A DNA stretch of 64,000 nucleotides from Proteles cristata cristata (lineage: Eukaryota; Chordata; Mammalia; Carnivora; Hyaenidae): assembly GCA_017311185.1 (NCBI GenBank), contig JAESUZ010002874.1, positions 1-64,000 on the forward strand, in the 5' to 3' direction. How positions within the stretch are numbered: the first letter of the stretch is position 1; every line of letters starts with the position of its first letter. The translations under genes and the position numbers were made by a program. Below are positions 1 to 12,400 of this stretch, piece after piece. The notes below the pieces were generated by a model, which was not told where the DNA came from, ran no database searches, and worked only from the letters and a program-made list of their open reading frames with translations.

Positions 1-115
1 TTTGGACAAGCGCACTGTGGTTATGTAACATGTGAGCACTGGGGGAAGCCAGGTGAAGGGTCTACGGAAACTCACCTGTCAGTCTACAATTATTTCAAAA
101 TAAAGAGTTTTAAAA
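1..115 (+). repeat. 3' end of an old L1 element
   Basis: The window opens inside a decayed LINE-1 3' UTR. The text ggtgaagggt followed by a stretch ending tttcaaaataaagagtttta resembles the terminal segment of old mammalian L1 elements in the sense direction. The element begins outside the window. The family assignment is by eye. Confidence 0.5.
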
Positions 116-3100
116 ACCCAACAGAGGTGAAGAGGGGCTTATCTGGCTGTGTCCTTTCCACATCCTCCAGCGCTGGGGGGGCGGGGAGGGGGGCGGGGGG
201 CGGGGCCAGGAACCCTGGCATCCTGTGCCAATGGAGCCCCAGGCCAGGCCAGGCCAGGGACAGGTTCTCTGCACATCCTGGGAAACCTGCGCCCCGTCCC
301 CTTCCCTGTCTGCTCAGCTCCATCCCTGTTGCCCTCAGAGTGGCTACTCCCCCAGTGGGGTCCCTCAAGGAGGCTGGGTGGGGCGAGGGTCTCAGTCCAC
401 CCTCGAGCAGGGCCTGCCCAACCCTCCAGGGCCCCGAGGGCCCGGGAATCAGAGGCACCTTGGGTCCCTGCAGACGGGCCCTGAGTGTCCTGAGCCAGGA
501 CGTCTCCGGGACCGGCTGTGTTAGTGTCCCCTCTGCCAAGCTGGAGACCCCGGCGACTCGATCAGATGCTAATTTGGGAGCGGCAGGGAAGGCGCCCTGT
601 GGACGGGGTCAGCATCCCCGATTAGTTGGTCAGCAGCGGAGATGACCCCTGCGGCAGCGGCGGGCCCCCCGACCTCCTGGCACAGGTATGAATGTCCTCT
701 CGACGCCCCCTCTCCGAGCCCCGAGGGACACAGTGGGCTGGGAGCGCGGCCCCGGGGTCCCTTCCTTCTCCAGCCCAAGGCCCTTCAGACTTGTCCGTTT
801 TGTAGATCGAGGTGGAGGTCTATGAAAGTTATTCCCCTAATTAAGCATTTCCGACTAAAACTAAAGCTTGCGAAGCACTGATAGAGCCAGGCCTCGTCAA
901 CGCCCAGAAGGGTGCCCGGCCGCGGCGGGAAGAGGCCCAGTGGGTGGAGAGGCGTCAGGGGAGCCCAGGCGCTGCCCCAGCCCGCGCCTCCTGCATGGCC
1001 GCGGCTGCTGTCCCGTCCGCCACGTGGGGACCCAGACGCCTGTGCCGCAGGAAGGCCGGGACAGCGACTTGGCAGCGGCCCCAGCTCTGTCATCAATCAC
1101 CCAGGGTGGATGGAGCCTCATCGCTGAAAGATTCCAGAATGACCTGTCCCCACGGTCCCTCAAGAAGAGAGGTGCCAGGGCCCGGGAGCCGGGGGCTTCC
1201 TCTTTCTCTGACCTGCAGTGATTTAGGCGGGTCGTTTCCCGCAGGTTGTGCGCGTGGGGCCCTCAGGAGGAGGGGTGGCTGGGGTGGCCCCGGGACGTGG
1301 GGGAGGCCGTCTGCCTGCCGCAACGGGGCAGAACCGGGCACTCAGTGGGCAGAGCTGGCAGACAGGCCGAGCGCACGCCGGGCAGAGGTGAGGGCGTGGA
1401 GCCCCCAGCACGCGTGCCCCAGGGCTCGGCCCTCACCTCCGGGGACTCCAGGGGAGGGCGGCCCTCAGGACCGGCTTGCGTGATGGCGGGCCGGCCTGTG
1501 CGGTGAGGACCTCAGCCCGGCCCCGACCGAGGTCTGCCCTCAGCTTCTGGGAGATCCTCCCTGAGACCTTGGGACCCCCAGGCTAGTGGGGACCCCCAGG
1601 CCCACCAAATAGTGCCAGTGCACGTTAGAGGGGGGTCTTTGGGTCATGTGCTATCAGTTGACTTCAGAAGGGGCTGGAGACTGAGGTCAGCTACTTGGAC
1701 ACTCAGAATTGATCAATCGCTTGGGCCTCGGCAATGGAGCCCCAGTACAGACTAGGGACAGGGGCGTCCCGGCTGGCTGCGCTCTGGGGACGCTGACACA
1801 CGTGGACGCCAGGAGGGCACCGCTGTGCTGACTGCGCCAGAGGGACACGTTCTGTGCTTCTTTCCAGTGAATCACTGGGGTGGTCCTGGGGGCCCCAGAC
1901 TTGTCCCTGGTGTTAGAGTGAGGGTGTCCTGTGTGGACTGTTCCTTCCAACTTGCGTCAGGTGAGTCCTGGGCAAGCCCCCATCTTCACCCTCACCTCCC
2001 AGAGCCAGCTAGGGGAGTCCCAGACGTTTGGGGGGCTGGGGTCCTCGACTCGCTACTCTGAACGCGAAAGACTGTGTTCCCGGGTGGGGGGAGGAAGACG
2101 TAAATGAGGGCCGGCCGTGGCCCTCGCGGGCTGGATTTCCTTGGCTGGAGCAGGGTGCAGGGCGGGAGGGCGCTGGGCGGAGCGCCGCGGCCACCTCGCA
2201 GGGCCACACTGCGGTCACACCGGGGCCGGCCCACGGCTCCCCGTCCACCCAGCGGCCAGGCGCGGCTTCAGGGCCGTCTGCACAGACCTTGAATTTCAAG
2301 CAGAATCAAAGGCTTTTTAGAGTTTGGGCAAAAATCTTGTGATTTTTTTTTCCAAATAGTTTGGGCTTGGCAAGCCCGACGCTGTACTGTGCCAAGCGCT
2401 CCTTCTTCCTACAATTTAAAGAAGAAAAAACAACAAAAAACAAAACCACTGTGCATTTCAAGGGAAACGTGGCCTGCGTGCCGCCGAGTTTTCCACAGTC
2501 ATCAAACTCATGGTGTGGAGTCTGTTCCGTGAGGAAATAGCCTCACGGAGCCTCTTACCCGGTTTGCTAGTTTCCTATTTCACTTTACTGTCATCAGTCG
2601 GAGGACCTGGCCCGGCAAGGAGTTAGGGGCCAGCCCAGGCCGCAGGTGGTGGGGGGCGGGGGGGTTAGGGGAGGCTTGCAGGGACCCCCTCCCCCGGGCC
2701 CGGACCCCAGCCTGCGAGGGGCCTCCGTGCTCAGAGGCCTGTCCGCCACCCGCCATCCACCCCAGAGGTCGGGAATCCAGCAGCCGCTTGCCCGAGGCCC
2801 TCGGTGCAGGGACAGACCCGGACCAGCAAAAGCACCCACACACCCGAAGGCCTGAGGAGACTCTGTTTCAGGGGCTGCGGGGGGCTGGGGAGGCAGCTGG
2901 GCTCTGGGGACAGGCAGGCGGGGCCCCAAGATGCAGACCCCTGGTCATGAACTTACACGGCTCCTCTCTGAGCGCCCCCATCCTGCAAGAGTGCATTTTC
3001 CGCGCCTGCAGTGGAGGAGGGGCCTGGCTCTCGCAGGGCCCAGTGCCGTCTGCGGATGGGCCCCAGGCCACGCGTCACCACAAGCCAGCAGGCCTGTTTA

Positions 3101-3890
3101 TGGCACCCAGAGCCAAGTCTCCACGACTTTGAACGGCGGTTTCTTCCCAGGCTCAGGGTGAACATCTCATATCCTCCAAGGGCCCCGCCCTGTGGGTCCC
3201 CCTTGCCGGCCACACCAAGTCCCCAGAAGCTGGCCCTAAAGCAGGGCCCGGGCTCCAGAGGGACGGCCCCCTGTCCTCCAGCCTTGGCGTGGCACTCAGC
3301 GATGCTCCTCCAAGCACAACCTCCCAATGCTCGATGAGCACGGAGACGTGGGAGGGGAGACCGCAGGCCCCGTGCAGGACCTCCTCCTGAGAGGGCCGAG
3401 GACGTGGAATCCCACCTGGAGGCCCCCACCCATTTCCGGGTAACGTGGGGGAAGGCCAGGCCGCCAGGCTCCCTGAGGCAGGATGGCGCTGCCCTGAGCA
3501 TGGCCGGTGCTTCCTCGGCGGGCCACAGAAAGCCCAGAGGGGTCAGAAGGCAGCCGGCTCTACAGAGAACTTGCTAGAATGTGGGGCACATGGCACCAGA
3601 AGCTGGCTACCTTAGGCCAGGCCGATAGGTGCCGTCGGTCATCGCACCCCCCCTCACTGTGGAACAGCAGCCAGAGCAGCAGGGGACGGATGGTCCCACT
3701 GATGCCCCTGGGTCCTTCCCACCCACGGACCAGGGACGTGGACACTTGGCCTGAGTCTACGGCAGGCCACCCACGCGTGAGTCAGCCAGACCATCAGAAC
3801 AGAAGAGCTTGGAGGCTGACCCTTGCCAACCATGGCCGGGACGGCGTTGAAGATGCTTGCATTTCAAGTCGGGTTATTCCTAGAACGTAA
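116..3890. other. GC-rich intergenic DNA, no gene seen
   Basis: I see no exon with convincing coding character here. Open frames occur on both strands because stop codons are rare in GC-rich DNA, but none resembles a known protein. Two AT-richer islands, at about 540-890 and 2265-2590, stand out from the background and are discussed as possible conserved non-coding elements. Confidence 0.5.
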
Positions 3891-4345
3891 GGGTCTCTTA
3901 GTATCAGAGAATCTATGACTACAATTCACGGCAGTAAGAAGTGAGACGAGACAAATGATATGCTCATCACAACAGGTGTGGAAAAATCCCACTTCCTCCG
4001 CTACTAGGATGTTAAAAAGAAACCTCTTAGCAAGGGAAGAACAGAAGACTTCCCTAACTTGATGAGGATTTCTTCTAGAAACCTTCAGCCAACACCATGA
4101 TTAATGGTAAGAGTTCAAAAGGAAGTCAGGAAGGAAAAACAAGTATCTTCATGACTGTCAATATTTTAAAATATTTTATCATCTACCAATATTTTACTAG
4201 AGATGCCAGTCAAGATAATAATATATGTAAAAAGAAATAGAGACATAAATACTTGGAAATTAAAAGATTACGTTGTGGCTAATTGGAGGTGTTACCAAGA
4301 AATCAGAAGATAGTCAACTGAAATCCTGTTAGAATTAGGTAAGTG

Positions 4346-4462
4346 GGGCGCCTGGCTGGCTCAGTCCATACTGCATGCAATTCTTGATCTCAGGGTCATG
4401 AGTTTGAGCCCCACAGTGAGCACAGAGCCTACTTGGAAAATAAAAGGAAATAAAAAAACCTA
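4346..4462 (+). repeat. old CAN SINE (tRNA-derived)
   Basis: The element starts with ggggcgcctggctggctcag and carries a degenerate B-box region (gagtttgagccccacag), then a short A-rich tail. It lacks the long CT-rich stretch of younger felid copies and is more diverged, so it is an older family member. Confidence 0.8.
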
Positions 4463-4573
4463 GTTGGGTCATCTAGTCAGATTGTGAGGGGAAAAATTGG
4501 TGCTCAATAGTCACTAACTGTCCTGCACACGGCAACGGCCAATGTAAACACATCGTCAAAAATACTGTTCCTA

Positions 4574-4797
4574 GGGGCGCCCGGGTGGCTTAGTCGGTTA
4601 AGCGTCCGACGTTCGCTTAGGTCGTGATCTCGTGGTTCGTGGGTTCGAGCCCCGCGTCGGGCTCTGTGCTGACTGCCAGCTCAGAGCCTGGAGCCTGTTT
4701 CAGAGTCTGTGACACTCTGTCTCTCTGACCTCCCCTGCTCACGCTGTCTCTCTCTCTCTCTCCTAGAAATAAATAAAAATATTAAAAAAAAAAAAAG
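4574..4797 (+). repeat. CAN SINE with 14-bp target-site duplication
   Basis: This is a near-complete felid tRNA-Lys-derived SINE, with A-box-like tggcttagtcgg, B box ggttcgagcc, a CT microsatellite and an A-rich tail. It is flanked by a perfect 14-bp direct repeat, aatactgttcctag, at 4561-4574 and 4798-4811. The perfect duplication points to a fairly recent insertion. Confidence 0.95.
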
Positions 4798-4867
4798 AAT
4801 ACTGTTCCTAGAAGCCCAAACCTTCTAAAAGTAAATCCAATAATTTAAAAGCCTAGATGGTGAAAAA

Positions 4868-5080
4868 TGGGGCGCCTGGGGGCTCAGTCGGTTAAGCATC
4901 CAACTCTGGCTCAAGTTATGACCTCAGTGTTCCTGGGTTTGAGCCTTGCCTCTGGCTCTGTGCTGACAGCTCGGAGCCTGGAGCTGCTTCAGATTCTATT
5001 TCCCTCTTTCTCTCTGCCCCTCCCCTGCTCATTCTCTCCCTCCCACCCCCACTCATTTAAACATTTAAAAATAGATAGAT
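4868..5080 (+). repeat. CAN SINE, moderately diverged
   Basis: The 5' end is ggggcgcctgggggctcagt, followed by a diverged B box (gggtttgagcc), a CT-rich part and a short A-rich tail. An imperfect target-site duplication of about 20 bp, starting taaaagccta, flanks it at 4846-4866 and 5080-5099. Confidence 0.9.
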
Positions 5081-6310
5081 AAAAGCCTACATATGAAAAT
5101 TATAAAACTTTACTGAAAATCAATTAAAAAATGAATAAAGGAAGAAATTTGAAATAGAAAGAATTTTCTATTTTGAAGGGGAAAAATGAGTTCTAGAACT
5201 TTTCTACAAAACCAGGGCAATTCTCATCTGCTGTTTATGGGATCTGACAGGCTGAATCCAAAGTTCTTAGGACGGAGAACATTTGAACGAAGGGAGCCAA
5301 GAAATTTTCAGAACTAAGCAATGCATGTGCTGTAAGAGCACAGCATTCACATGAGTGTGGTCTCAGCCCAGACAGAAACATACAAAGAAACCCAAGGATG
5401 AGAGCCCGGAAATAGACGTGTGTGTGTTGGATTGTGTATTTACTGGCATTTCATCAGTGGAGGAGGGAGGGGGAGGGAGATCTTCAACCCAGATTCCAGG
5501 CAAGAGCCTGATCTTTAATCCGTAAAGAGCTCCTTGAAAATCAATACGAAAGAGACCTACAACGAACGGGAAAAATGGCGCCGTGCGGGAATACACAGGC
5601 CATCGGAAAACATGACAGAAGCCGCGAGTTTGTGAAAACACGCCCGGCTTCCCGGTCCCCGGGGGCACACGCAGGCGGACGCGCTCCGGAGACGGCCCCT
5701 CCCGTCCCCAGGTGGGCACGGAGTCACCGCACCCCTGAACAGGTGCGGCCTGAGCTGGTCCCCTTGGAGGGGGCGTGGCCGTATCCATCAAAAACACTAA
5801 AGCGCACACCCCACAGCTCAGCAGACGTGTTTCTGAGTATCTCTCCTGTAGAGACTCACGTGTGCTCACACAAAGCCACTGGTGCAGTTTTAATGTTGTT
5901 TTGTTTGAAATAAACACACTCGAGTGGAGGTGTGTGTTCACGGATGGAAAATGCAGCCATTTTGCAGAACACAGGCAATAGATTGAAAGTAACAAGGGGA
6001 TCTTGTTACACATGTGGAAAGACCACTGGGACCTGCAGTTCAGTTTAAAAAAAAAAAAAAAAGCTGCACAACAATGTGCTTAATCAACCCGAACAGATGT
6101 GCCCATAGAAGAACCCAGAGAAATTTCTAGAAGGGCATGCCTGCAGTGTTAACCTCCATCATTCTGGATGGAGGGTGTGATTTGAGAGGGTAAACAGGGA
6201 CTTTCTTTTTATTATTATTATTCATATACTTCTGAACTTGGATTTTCGTTTTAATATCACATATACGTGAGTTACTAGAGTTTTGAGTTCGGGTTTTTTT
6301 TTAGTTTTTA

Positions 6311-7525
6311 GAAAACCTGAAATTCTGATTTGTGGGTCACACAAACCAGATCCTGCCTGAGAGCGTGTCTTCAGCCACGTGGGCTCATCCTTCCCAGCAC
6401 CTCCCCCATCGCCAGCAGGGGCTGCAGCCCACGCTCCCCAACCCCCGCCGCCCTGCGGGCTGACCCTCCCGAAAGGAGAGCCCCGTTGTGGGTTCAGATC
6501 CAGCCTGTTAACGTGTAGGCCCCAGGGCTCCGCGCCCTCTGCTAGCCTGTCCGTGTCACGTCACTGCGGGGCCCGTTAGAGCACCTCACTCTGGGCGTTT
6601 CGGACCCCGGGAGGGGGACATGGCCAGCAGGTGACGTCTCTGTGTTTTCCACACCACAGTAAATGGCAGTGCCCAATCCCTGCGGGCTTGAAGGTGCAGC
6701 TGTAGAATTGGTCATTCGTCCAGAATAGCTCCTTCGGGAAGACCCGCAGGCAGGGTAGGGCAGAGGCGGCGGGCCCAGGGCCAGCCCTTCCCGAGGCAAT
6801 GAGGAGTCCGAAGGCTCGCTGGCGGGCGCCCCGCTGCTCGGTTAGAATCGGACACGCTGTGTGCTTCCCACCAGCGCTCGCTCTGGACCCGCCCCGAGGG
6901 CTGTGTCCCGCCCACACAGGAGAAGCTCCCGGGCCCCAGCGACCTCAGTCTCGGTGGTAGGAACAAACCTTGGGGCAGGTCCCTCGGCCTGGACCAGGGC
7001 ATGTGGCTAATGTCCAGGTATGGACATTCGGGGGCTACAGTGGGGCAAAGGTGACCGTCCCCACTGAGCTCGGGAGCCGGACGTGGGGTCCGGAAAGGGA
7101 CACGCCAGGCCAGCTCCCATCGAGCACTCCTGGCCTGCAGGGCGCGGCCCACGCGGCCCGTGCTGGGGAGCACCGGAGTGAGCACGGGGAAGCCCCGCGG
7201 CAATCTGACTTTGCAGGGGCGTGTTGTCCACACGCACAGCCCTGGCGCTCGTCTCCGAGTTTGAGAAGCTCTGCTGCCCCCGCTCCAACCCTCCCAGGGG
7301 ACCCCCCAGAGACGCCTGCTCTCACTGCAGCCCCAGGCTTCCCAGGGACAAACTCCAGCGTCGCCGTGACACTTGCGGTCTGCTTGGGGCCTGAAGTTAA
7401 AGTGGGGACGTCCTATACGCTGCTCTCTCTCCCGTGACCTGCTTCCCGGCTGTGGGGGGCACCTAGCACCCCCACAGCAAGAGCGTCGGCGCCCCACTGG
7501 GCATCGAAAGTTTTTAGTCCCATTT
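6311..7525. other. intergenic unique sequence, no gene seen
   Basis: GC content rises again after the L1 block. A 261-codon open frame on the minus strand (6712-7497) has no recognisable domain. It has the arginine, glycine and proline bias of random GC-rich sequence, so I do not call it a gene. Confidence 0.4.
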
Positions 7526-7718
7526 AGGGGCGTCTGGGGGGCTCAGTCAGTTAAGCATCTGACTTCAGCTCAGGTCATGATCTCAGAGTTCGTGGGTTCA
7601 AGCCCCGCGTCGGGCTCTGTGCTGACAGCTCAGAGCCTGGAACTGCTTTGGATTCTGTGTCTCTCTCTCTCAGCCCCTCCCCCCCCAAATAAATAAATAA
7701 ACTTTAAACAAAAAAAGA
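7526..7718 (+). repeat. CAN SINE
   Basis: Body with ggctcagtcagttaagcatc, B box gggttcaagccccgcg, a CT-rich part ending in a C-run, and an aaataaataaat tail. Felid-type sequence downstream of the B box (cgtcgggctctgtgctgaca). Confidence 0.93.
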
Positions 7719-7739
7719 ATGAATCCAATTTACACTTCA

Positions 7740-9460
7740 AAACAACCCAGTTTTATTTTGCTTTGTTTTGTTATTGAGGTAAGATCCTCACAGCATAAAA
7801 CTAACCATTTGAAAACATACAACACAGTGCATTTAGCACATCCAGTGCTGTGCCATCAGCACCTCTGTCCGGCTGTAAACCATTTTCACCCCCCAAAAAA
7901 CGAAAGCCCTCACCCGTTAGCGGTTGCTTCGTGTCCCCCCTCCCCCTGGCTCCTGGCCTCGCGGGTCTGCCTTCTGTCTGTGTGGACTGCCTCTTCTGGA
8001 CTTTTCCTATAAGTGGAATCATACAATGCAGCCTTTATGTCTGGTTTCTTTCCCTGAGCATAACAATCTCAAGGTTCACCCCTGCCGCGGAGAGTGTCAG
8101 AACGTCATTCCTTTTAGTGGCTGAATAATACTCCATTGTGTGGACGCGGGCCCCACGTCGCTGATCTTTTCATCAGTCAACGGGCATCTGTGTCGTTTTC
8201 CCTTACCGACTGCTGTGAATAAAGCTTCCGGGAACATCTGTGTACACGTGTTTGTCTGGATACCTGCTTCCAAATCCTCGGGTGCATCCGCAGGGGTGGA
8301 GATGCCACATCTAACGACTGAGCTACGTTCTACCTTTCAAGGAGCCACCAAACCGCTTGCCACAGCGGCTGCCCCACCCCACGCGCCCCCGGCGGCGCCC
8401 AGCGACCCACATGGTCCACAGCCCCGCCAGCGCTCGCTAGTTCCCAGCTTACTCCAGGCTCGTAACGGGGAGAAGTGGCATCTCAGTGTGGTTCTGAGTC
8501 GCGTTTCCCTCTTTTCACGGGCTTGTTGGCCATGTGCATGTTTTCTTTGGGAAAAAGAAGCCTGTTTGAGTCCTCAGCGCATTTTTCAATAGGCCCGTTT
8601 GACCTTTTGTCATTGAGCTGTGAGGGTTCAATACAACCCCCTACCCGAGAGTTCAATCAGGGGTGTGGTCTGCGGCGGACTCTCCTGCTTGGATGTGGAT
8701 GGTCTTTACACTCTCAATGCCCGGAAGGTTTTTTGTTTGTTTGTTTAATTTTTTTAATGTTTTATTTATTTTTGAGAGAGATAGAGACACCGTGAGCAGG
8801 GGAGAGTCAGAGAGGGAGACACAGAATCCAAAGCAGGCTCCAGGCTCTGAGCTGTCAGCACAGAGCCCGACGCAGGGCTCGAGCCCATGAACTGCGAGAT
8901 CATGACCTGAGCCGAAGTCGGACGCTTAACTTGAGTCAGTCGAGCCACCCAGGTGCCCCTCGATGCCGGGAAGTTTTTAATGTTGACAAGAGTCCAACTC
9001 ATCTAGTTTTCTCCTGACTGCCTGTCCCTTGAGGGCGTGGCTAAGGACCTCGCACCACGTCCAAGACGGCGAGCAGTGCCCCTATGTTTTCTTCTGAGAC
9101 TTTTATAGTTTTGACTCCTTCCATTTAGGTCTTTGATTCGTTTTGAGTTCATTTTTGTGTGTGGTGTGAGGTAGGGGTCTAGCACCATCTGTCGAAAGGA
9201 CTGTTCTTTTTCTCAGTGAATGATCTGGACATGATCGCTGAAAATCAGTCGGCCACAGATGTGTCTGGGCTTATTTCCATCGTCCTGTTCTATTCCGTGG
9301 GTCCTAGGTTTACCTGAGGCCGGTGCTGTGCCATTTTGACTTGTTTTGTGACCATTGGGAAGTGTGAGCCCCTTGGTCCTCTGTGTTCATGTAAGATGAT
9401 TTGGCTAATCAGGGAACAACCTTGCTTTGTGCCCATTTTCTGTGTAAGAAAATGGAGGCA
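7740..9460 (-). repeat. antisense L1 fragment, SINE-interrupted
   Basis: The plus strand reads as the reverse complement of LINE-1 ORF2 and 3' sequence. Signature stretches are ggctgaataatactccattg (8118-8137) and, after the inserted SINE, the part around 9121-9190 with ttgattcgttttgagttcat. The open frames are broken, so this is a dead copy. Boundaries are approximate. Confidence 0.75.
8728..8959 (-). repeat. CAN SINE inserted in L1
   Basis: This is a reverse-oriented felid SINE: a T-rich start, a GA-rich stretch, ggctctgagctgtcagcaca, a reverse-complement B box and a terminal gccacccaggtgcccc. Imperfect 14-bp flanking repeats (tcaatgcccggaag at 8714-8727 and tcgatgccgggaag at 8960-8973) mark the insertion into the older L1. 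Confidence 0.94.
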
Positions 9461-12400
9461 GAGGCAGCGGGAGGCCGGTCACCAGCAGTCAGACCTCAGC
9501 AGTGCCGGAGGGCAGGGGCGGGCTGGCGGGGGCGGGGTGGGGGTGGGGTCCGCCTGGCTCCGCCCCCACCTGGCTGACCCCACCCCCAGCGTGCCTCCCT
9601 GGCATGCCCTCCACCTGCCAGTGAGCCACCTAACCTCCCTGCATGGCCAACCCCTGAGAGGTTCCTGGGAGGAGGCTGTGAGCACAGGGGCCAGCACCCC
9701 CCCCCACCTCCTCCGGTTCAGTCCCTCCCTGGTCTGACCAGGCTCCACCCTCGCCTCAGGCCTGGGGAGCACTTTGATCTGTGCCCTCAGGAGGGGTGAG
9801 CTGCCCCATCTCTCCCCTGCTCCGGAAGCCTTTCCCAGACCCTCAGGGAAGGTCGGGTGCTCAGAGTCAATGCCACCAGCTGCCTCTAGGGAGGGGCTGC
9901 GCCACCTCCAGAGCTGTCCCCTCCCCAGCAAGGACGGGCCGTGGCCTCTCTTGTCTCACTCATCCTGCTCTGGGCCTCCTTCATCCACGGAGATGTCCCC
10001 GCTGTGCTCTGGGGACGCACAGCCACCCACAAGCAGTGCCAGGGACTTGACCCTTCCTCGCCTCCGGCTGCACCCACGTGGGCGGGCCATCCCCACACTC
10101 CCCCTGCCTCTGAGAGCAGCGGCCAGTCTGCCTCTGGAGAGACCAGCCCCTCCTCCGGCAGGCCTCCGGGATCGCACCTCCCAGCTCAGCCCTGTTTCCC
10201 TGGGGTGGGGCTGTTGGTACGGGTCTTCAGAGGTCCCCTCCCACGCAGCCGGATTTTACTGCCGCACAGAGAAACACCCAGGCAGACCTGGTGCTTCCCA
10301 TCAGCAGCCATGGCACTAGAACCTTCTCTCAGCCCCACATGTCGGTGCTGGCTCTCTGGGGTCCATGGTGGGACTTGGCCCCCCTGCCCAGGTGCCAAGA
10401 CCCTGCTCCATGGACTCTGGCAGGGCCCCCCTCAATGGACGTGTCTTCCTGCGGGCCCCTGATTTCCTCCTCACCCCCCAGCCCTGCCCTGCCCCACCCC
10501 AGCCAGCTTCATACAGCCCGGGCCGGTCTGATATGGTCACGTGGCCGCACTGGATGCTGGGTCCTGACCCAGGATGGGCCCGGATCCTCCTGGGCCAGAT
10601 GGGCAGACCCCTCCCCCCACCCAGGAGCTGCCAACCGAGGCCATGGGGGCCCGGCCATCGCCCCTTGCTCTCCTGCCCCACAGCCGCAGCCCCAGCTGGA
10701 GGATGGACCGGGCCTCACTGCCGTCTGCTCCTCCCAGGCTGGCTGGGCCCTCCTCCTCCCTGGGGAAGGCCTTGGCCGTGACAGCCACCTTCGTCAGGAA
10801 CAGCAAAGGCTGGGAAAGGAGGTCTGTTCCTTGAGCGCAGCTCGGTGGCAGTGGGGTCTCGTGGAGTCACCGAGAGGGGAGTACAGGTGTCACACCAACA
10901 GGATCTCAGAGAGCCCCTGGGGGTGCATGACGTCACACCCGTGGGCACAGCGGAGACGGGGGGGGCACCCTCCAGAGGCCAAGGAAGACCTCCCACTGAA
11001 CCCAGATGGTGCTGGGGTGGCCCTGCCATGTCCGCGGCACGTCAGAGACCCGGCCCATGCCCGGCACCCGGCGGGGACTGGGGCCAGACCCGGCCTACTC
11101 AATTTATAAGCAGGGGTGCGGTTTCTGAGGGGCAAGGTAGAGGCTTGTTTTAGATGTTGATTTGTTTCTGTTTAAAAATGACAAATGGCAGCCAGCCTTG
11201 TGGTGGCCCTGATCACCCGGGTGGGCAGGACGGGGATGGTGTGCAGGCTCTTACAGAAGTCAGCCCTCCGCTGGGCACCTTGAACTCATCTGCGCCCTGG
11301 AAGCTGCTCTTTGCCTCGGGGACTGAGCACGCCCTGGGGACGGGCTTGTCCACACCTTGAGAAGGGTGACAGAGACAGTGGAAGGCCTCGCCCAGCAGTG
11401 ACATCGCCGGGGGTCTCGGGAGTCACATCTGCGTCGACACAGGGCCCTTGGCTCCGAGCCTCTGGAGCTGGAAGTCCCAGGCCCCGAGATCGGGGCCAGG
11501 TTCTGGGGGTAACCCAGTGGCATTCGGGAGGGTGAAGAGTGGGGGTTAGTTTACTGGACCGGGCAGTTCAGCCGTGAGGCAGGGAGCAGGCCAGGCCCGG
11601 ATGCACAGCCGCGAGACGCCCCCCTGCCCTCCTCCCTGTGGGCAAAGTGGCCGCGGCTTTTGTTGGAAGCTGGCTTTGGAGCGGCCAGCCTGGTGGCGCA
11701 GACTGCAGAGGGGAAAGACTGAGAAGCTGCAGAGGTCCGGGGGTGGAGGGGTGAGGGTAGGGGGGCAGGCCGGAGCCACGAGAGGGAGAGCAGGAAAGCA
11801 GCCAGCTCGCCGCGCCCAAGGGAGCTGCACACGCATCTCTGTGCAGCGGGCACAGGGAGCCCCTCGCCCCGACATGCCAGGCTGTGCCCGCTGCTCCGGG
11901 CCTGGGCTTCCCCTTCCTCCAGGGAGACGGGCCAAGGAGCCAGCGAGAGGAAGGCGGCACAGGGAAGACCACACCGGCCCCCGGGCCAGAGCTGGGTGTG
12001 TGGGCCACGTCCCCCAGCTGGGTGTGCGCAGACCTGAGAAACCTTCCCCCAGCCTCTCCCGGAGGTGCGGCCGCAGCCCTGTGTGGGTGACCGAGCCTCG
12101 CCGGGCCGCCCCGCCCCTGGCGGTGGATGAGAGAGGCATGCCCAGACCTCTGGCTGATCAAAGGGCTTGCTGAGGCGAGTCTGGCCGCCAAGGAGCTTGG
12201 CCTTGAAGTCCACTGCCCCCAGCAGGGATCTGGGAGGGGCGGGGCTGGGACCACCTTTGCAGAATCATGGCACCGTGTCCCCTGTGTCCTGCAAGCCCCA
12301 CCCGGCTCCTGCCCCGAGGCGCAGCCTGCCAGCCTGGGGGAGCAAGGGTGCCCTGAGCTGAGACTCAGAGCCCAGCTTCTCTGGATTGGGAACCAGCCTC

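Larger units (their letters stand above)
3895..6310 (+). repeat. degraded old L1 region, SINE-interrupted
   Basis: This AT-rich block contains segments recognisable as ancient LINE-1 ORF2 and 3' UTR in the sense direction. Examples are the stretch around 5101-5160 with ttataaaactttactgaaaa, and the A-run with gctgcacaacaatgtgctta near 6060. No intact reading frame remains. Three CAN SINEs are inserted in it. The boundaries are approximate. Confidence 0.45.

Noticed and set aside
4574..4650. tRNA gene suggested by A and B box sequences
   Set aside because: The boxes belong to the tRNA-derived head of a CAN SINE; the element has a CT stretch, poly(A) tail and target-site duplications, and no functional cloverleaf is expected. 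The same applies to the other SINE heads.
6712..7497. 261-codon minus-strand frame upstream of GPC1
   Set aside because: No similarity to a known family; biased composition; a SINE lies immediately beside it and no promoter or splice signals are evident.
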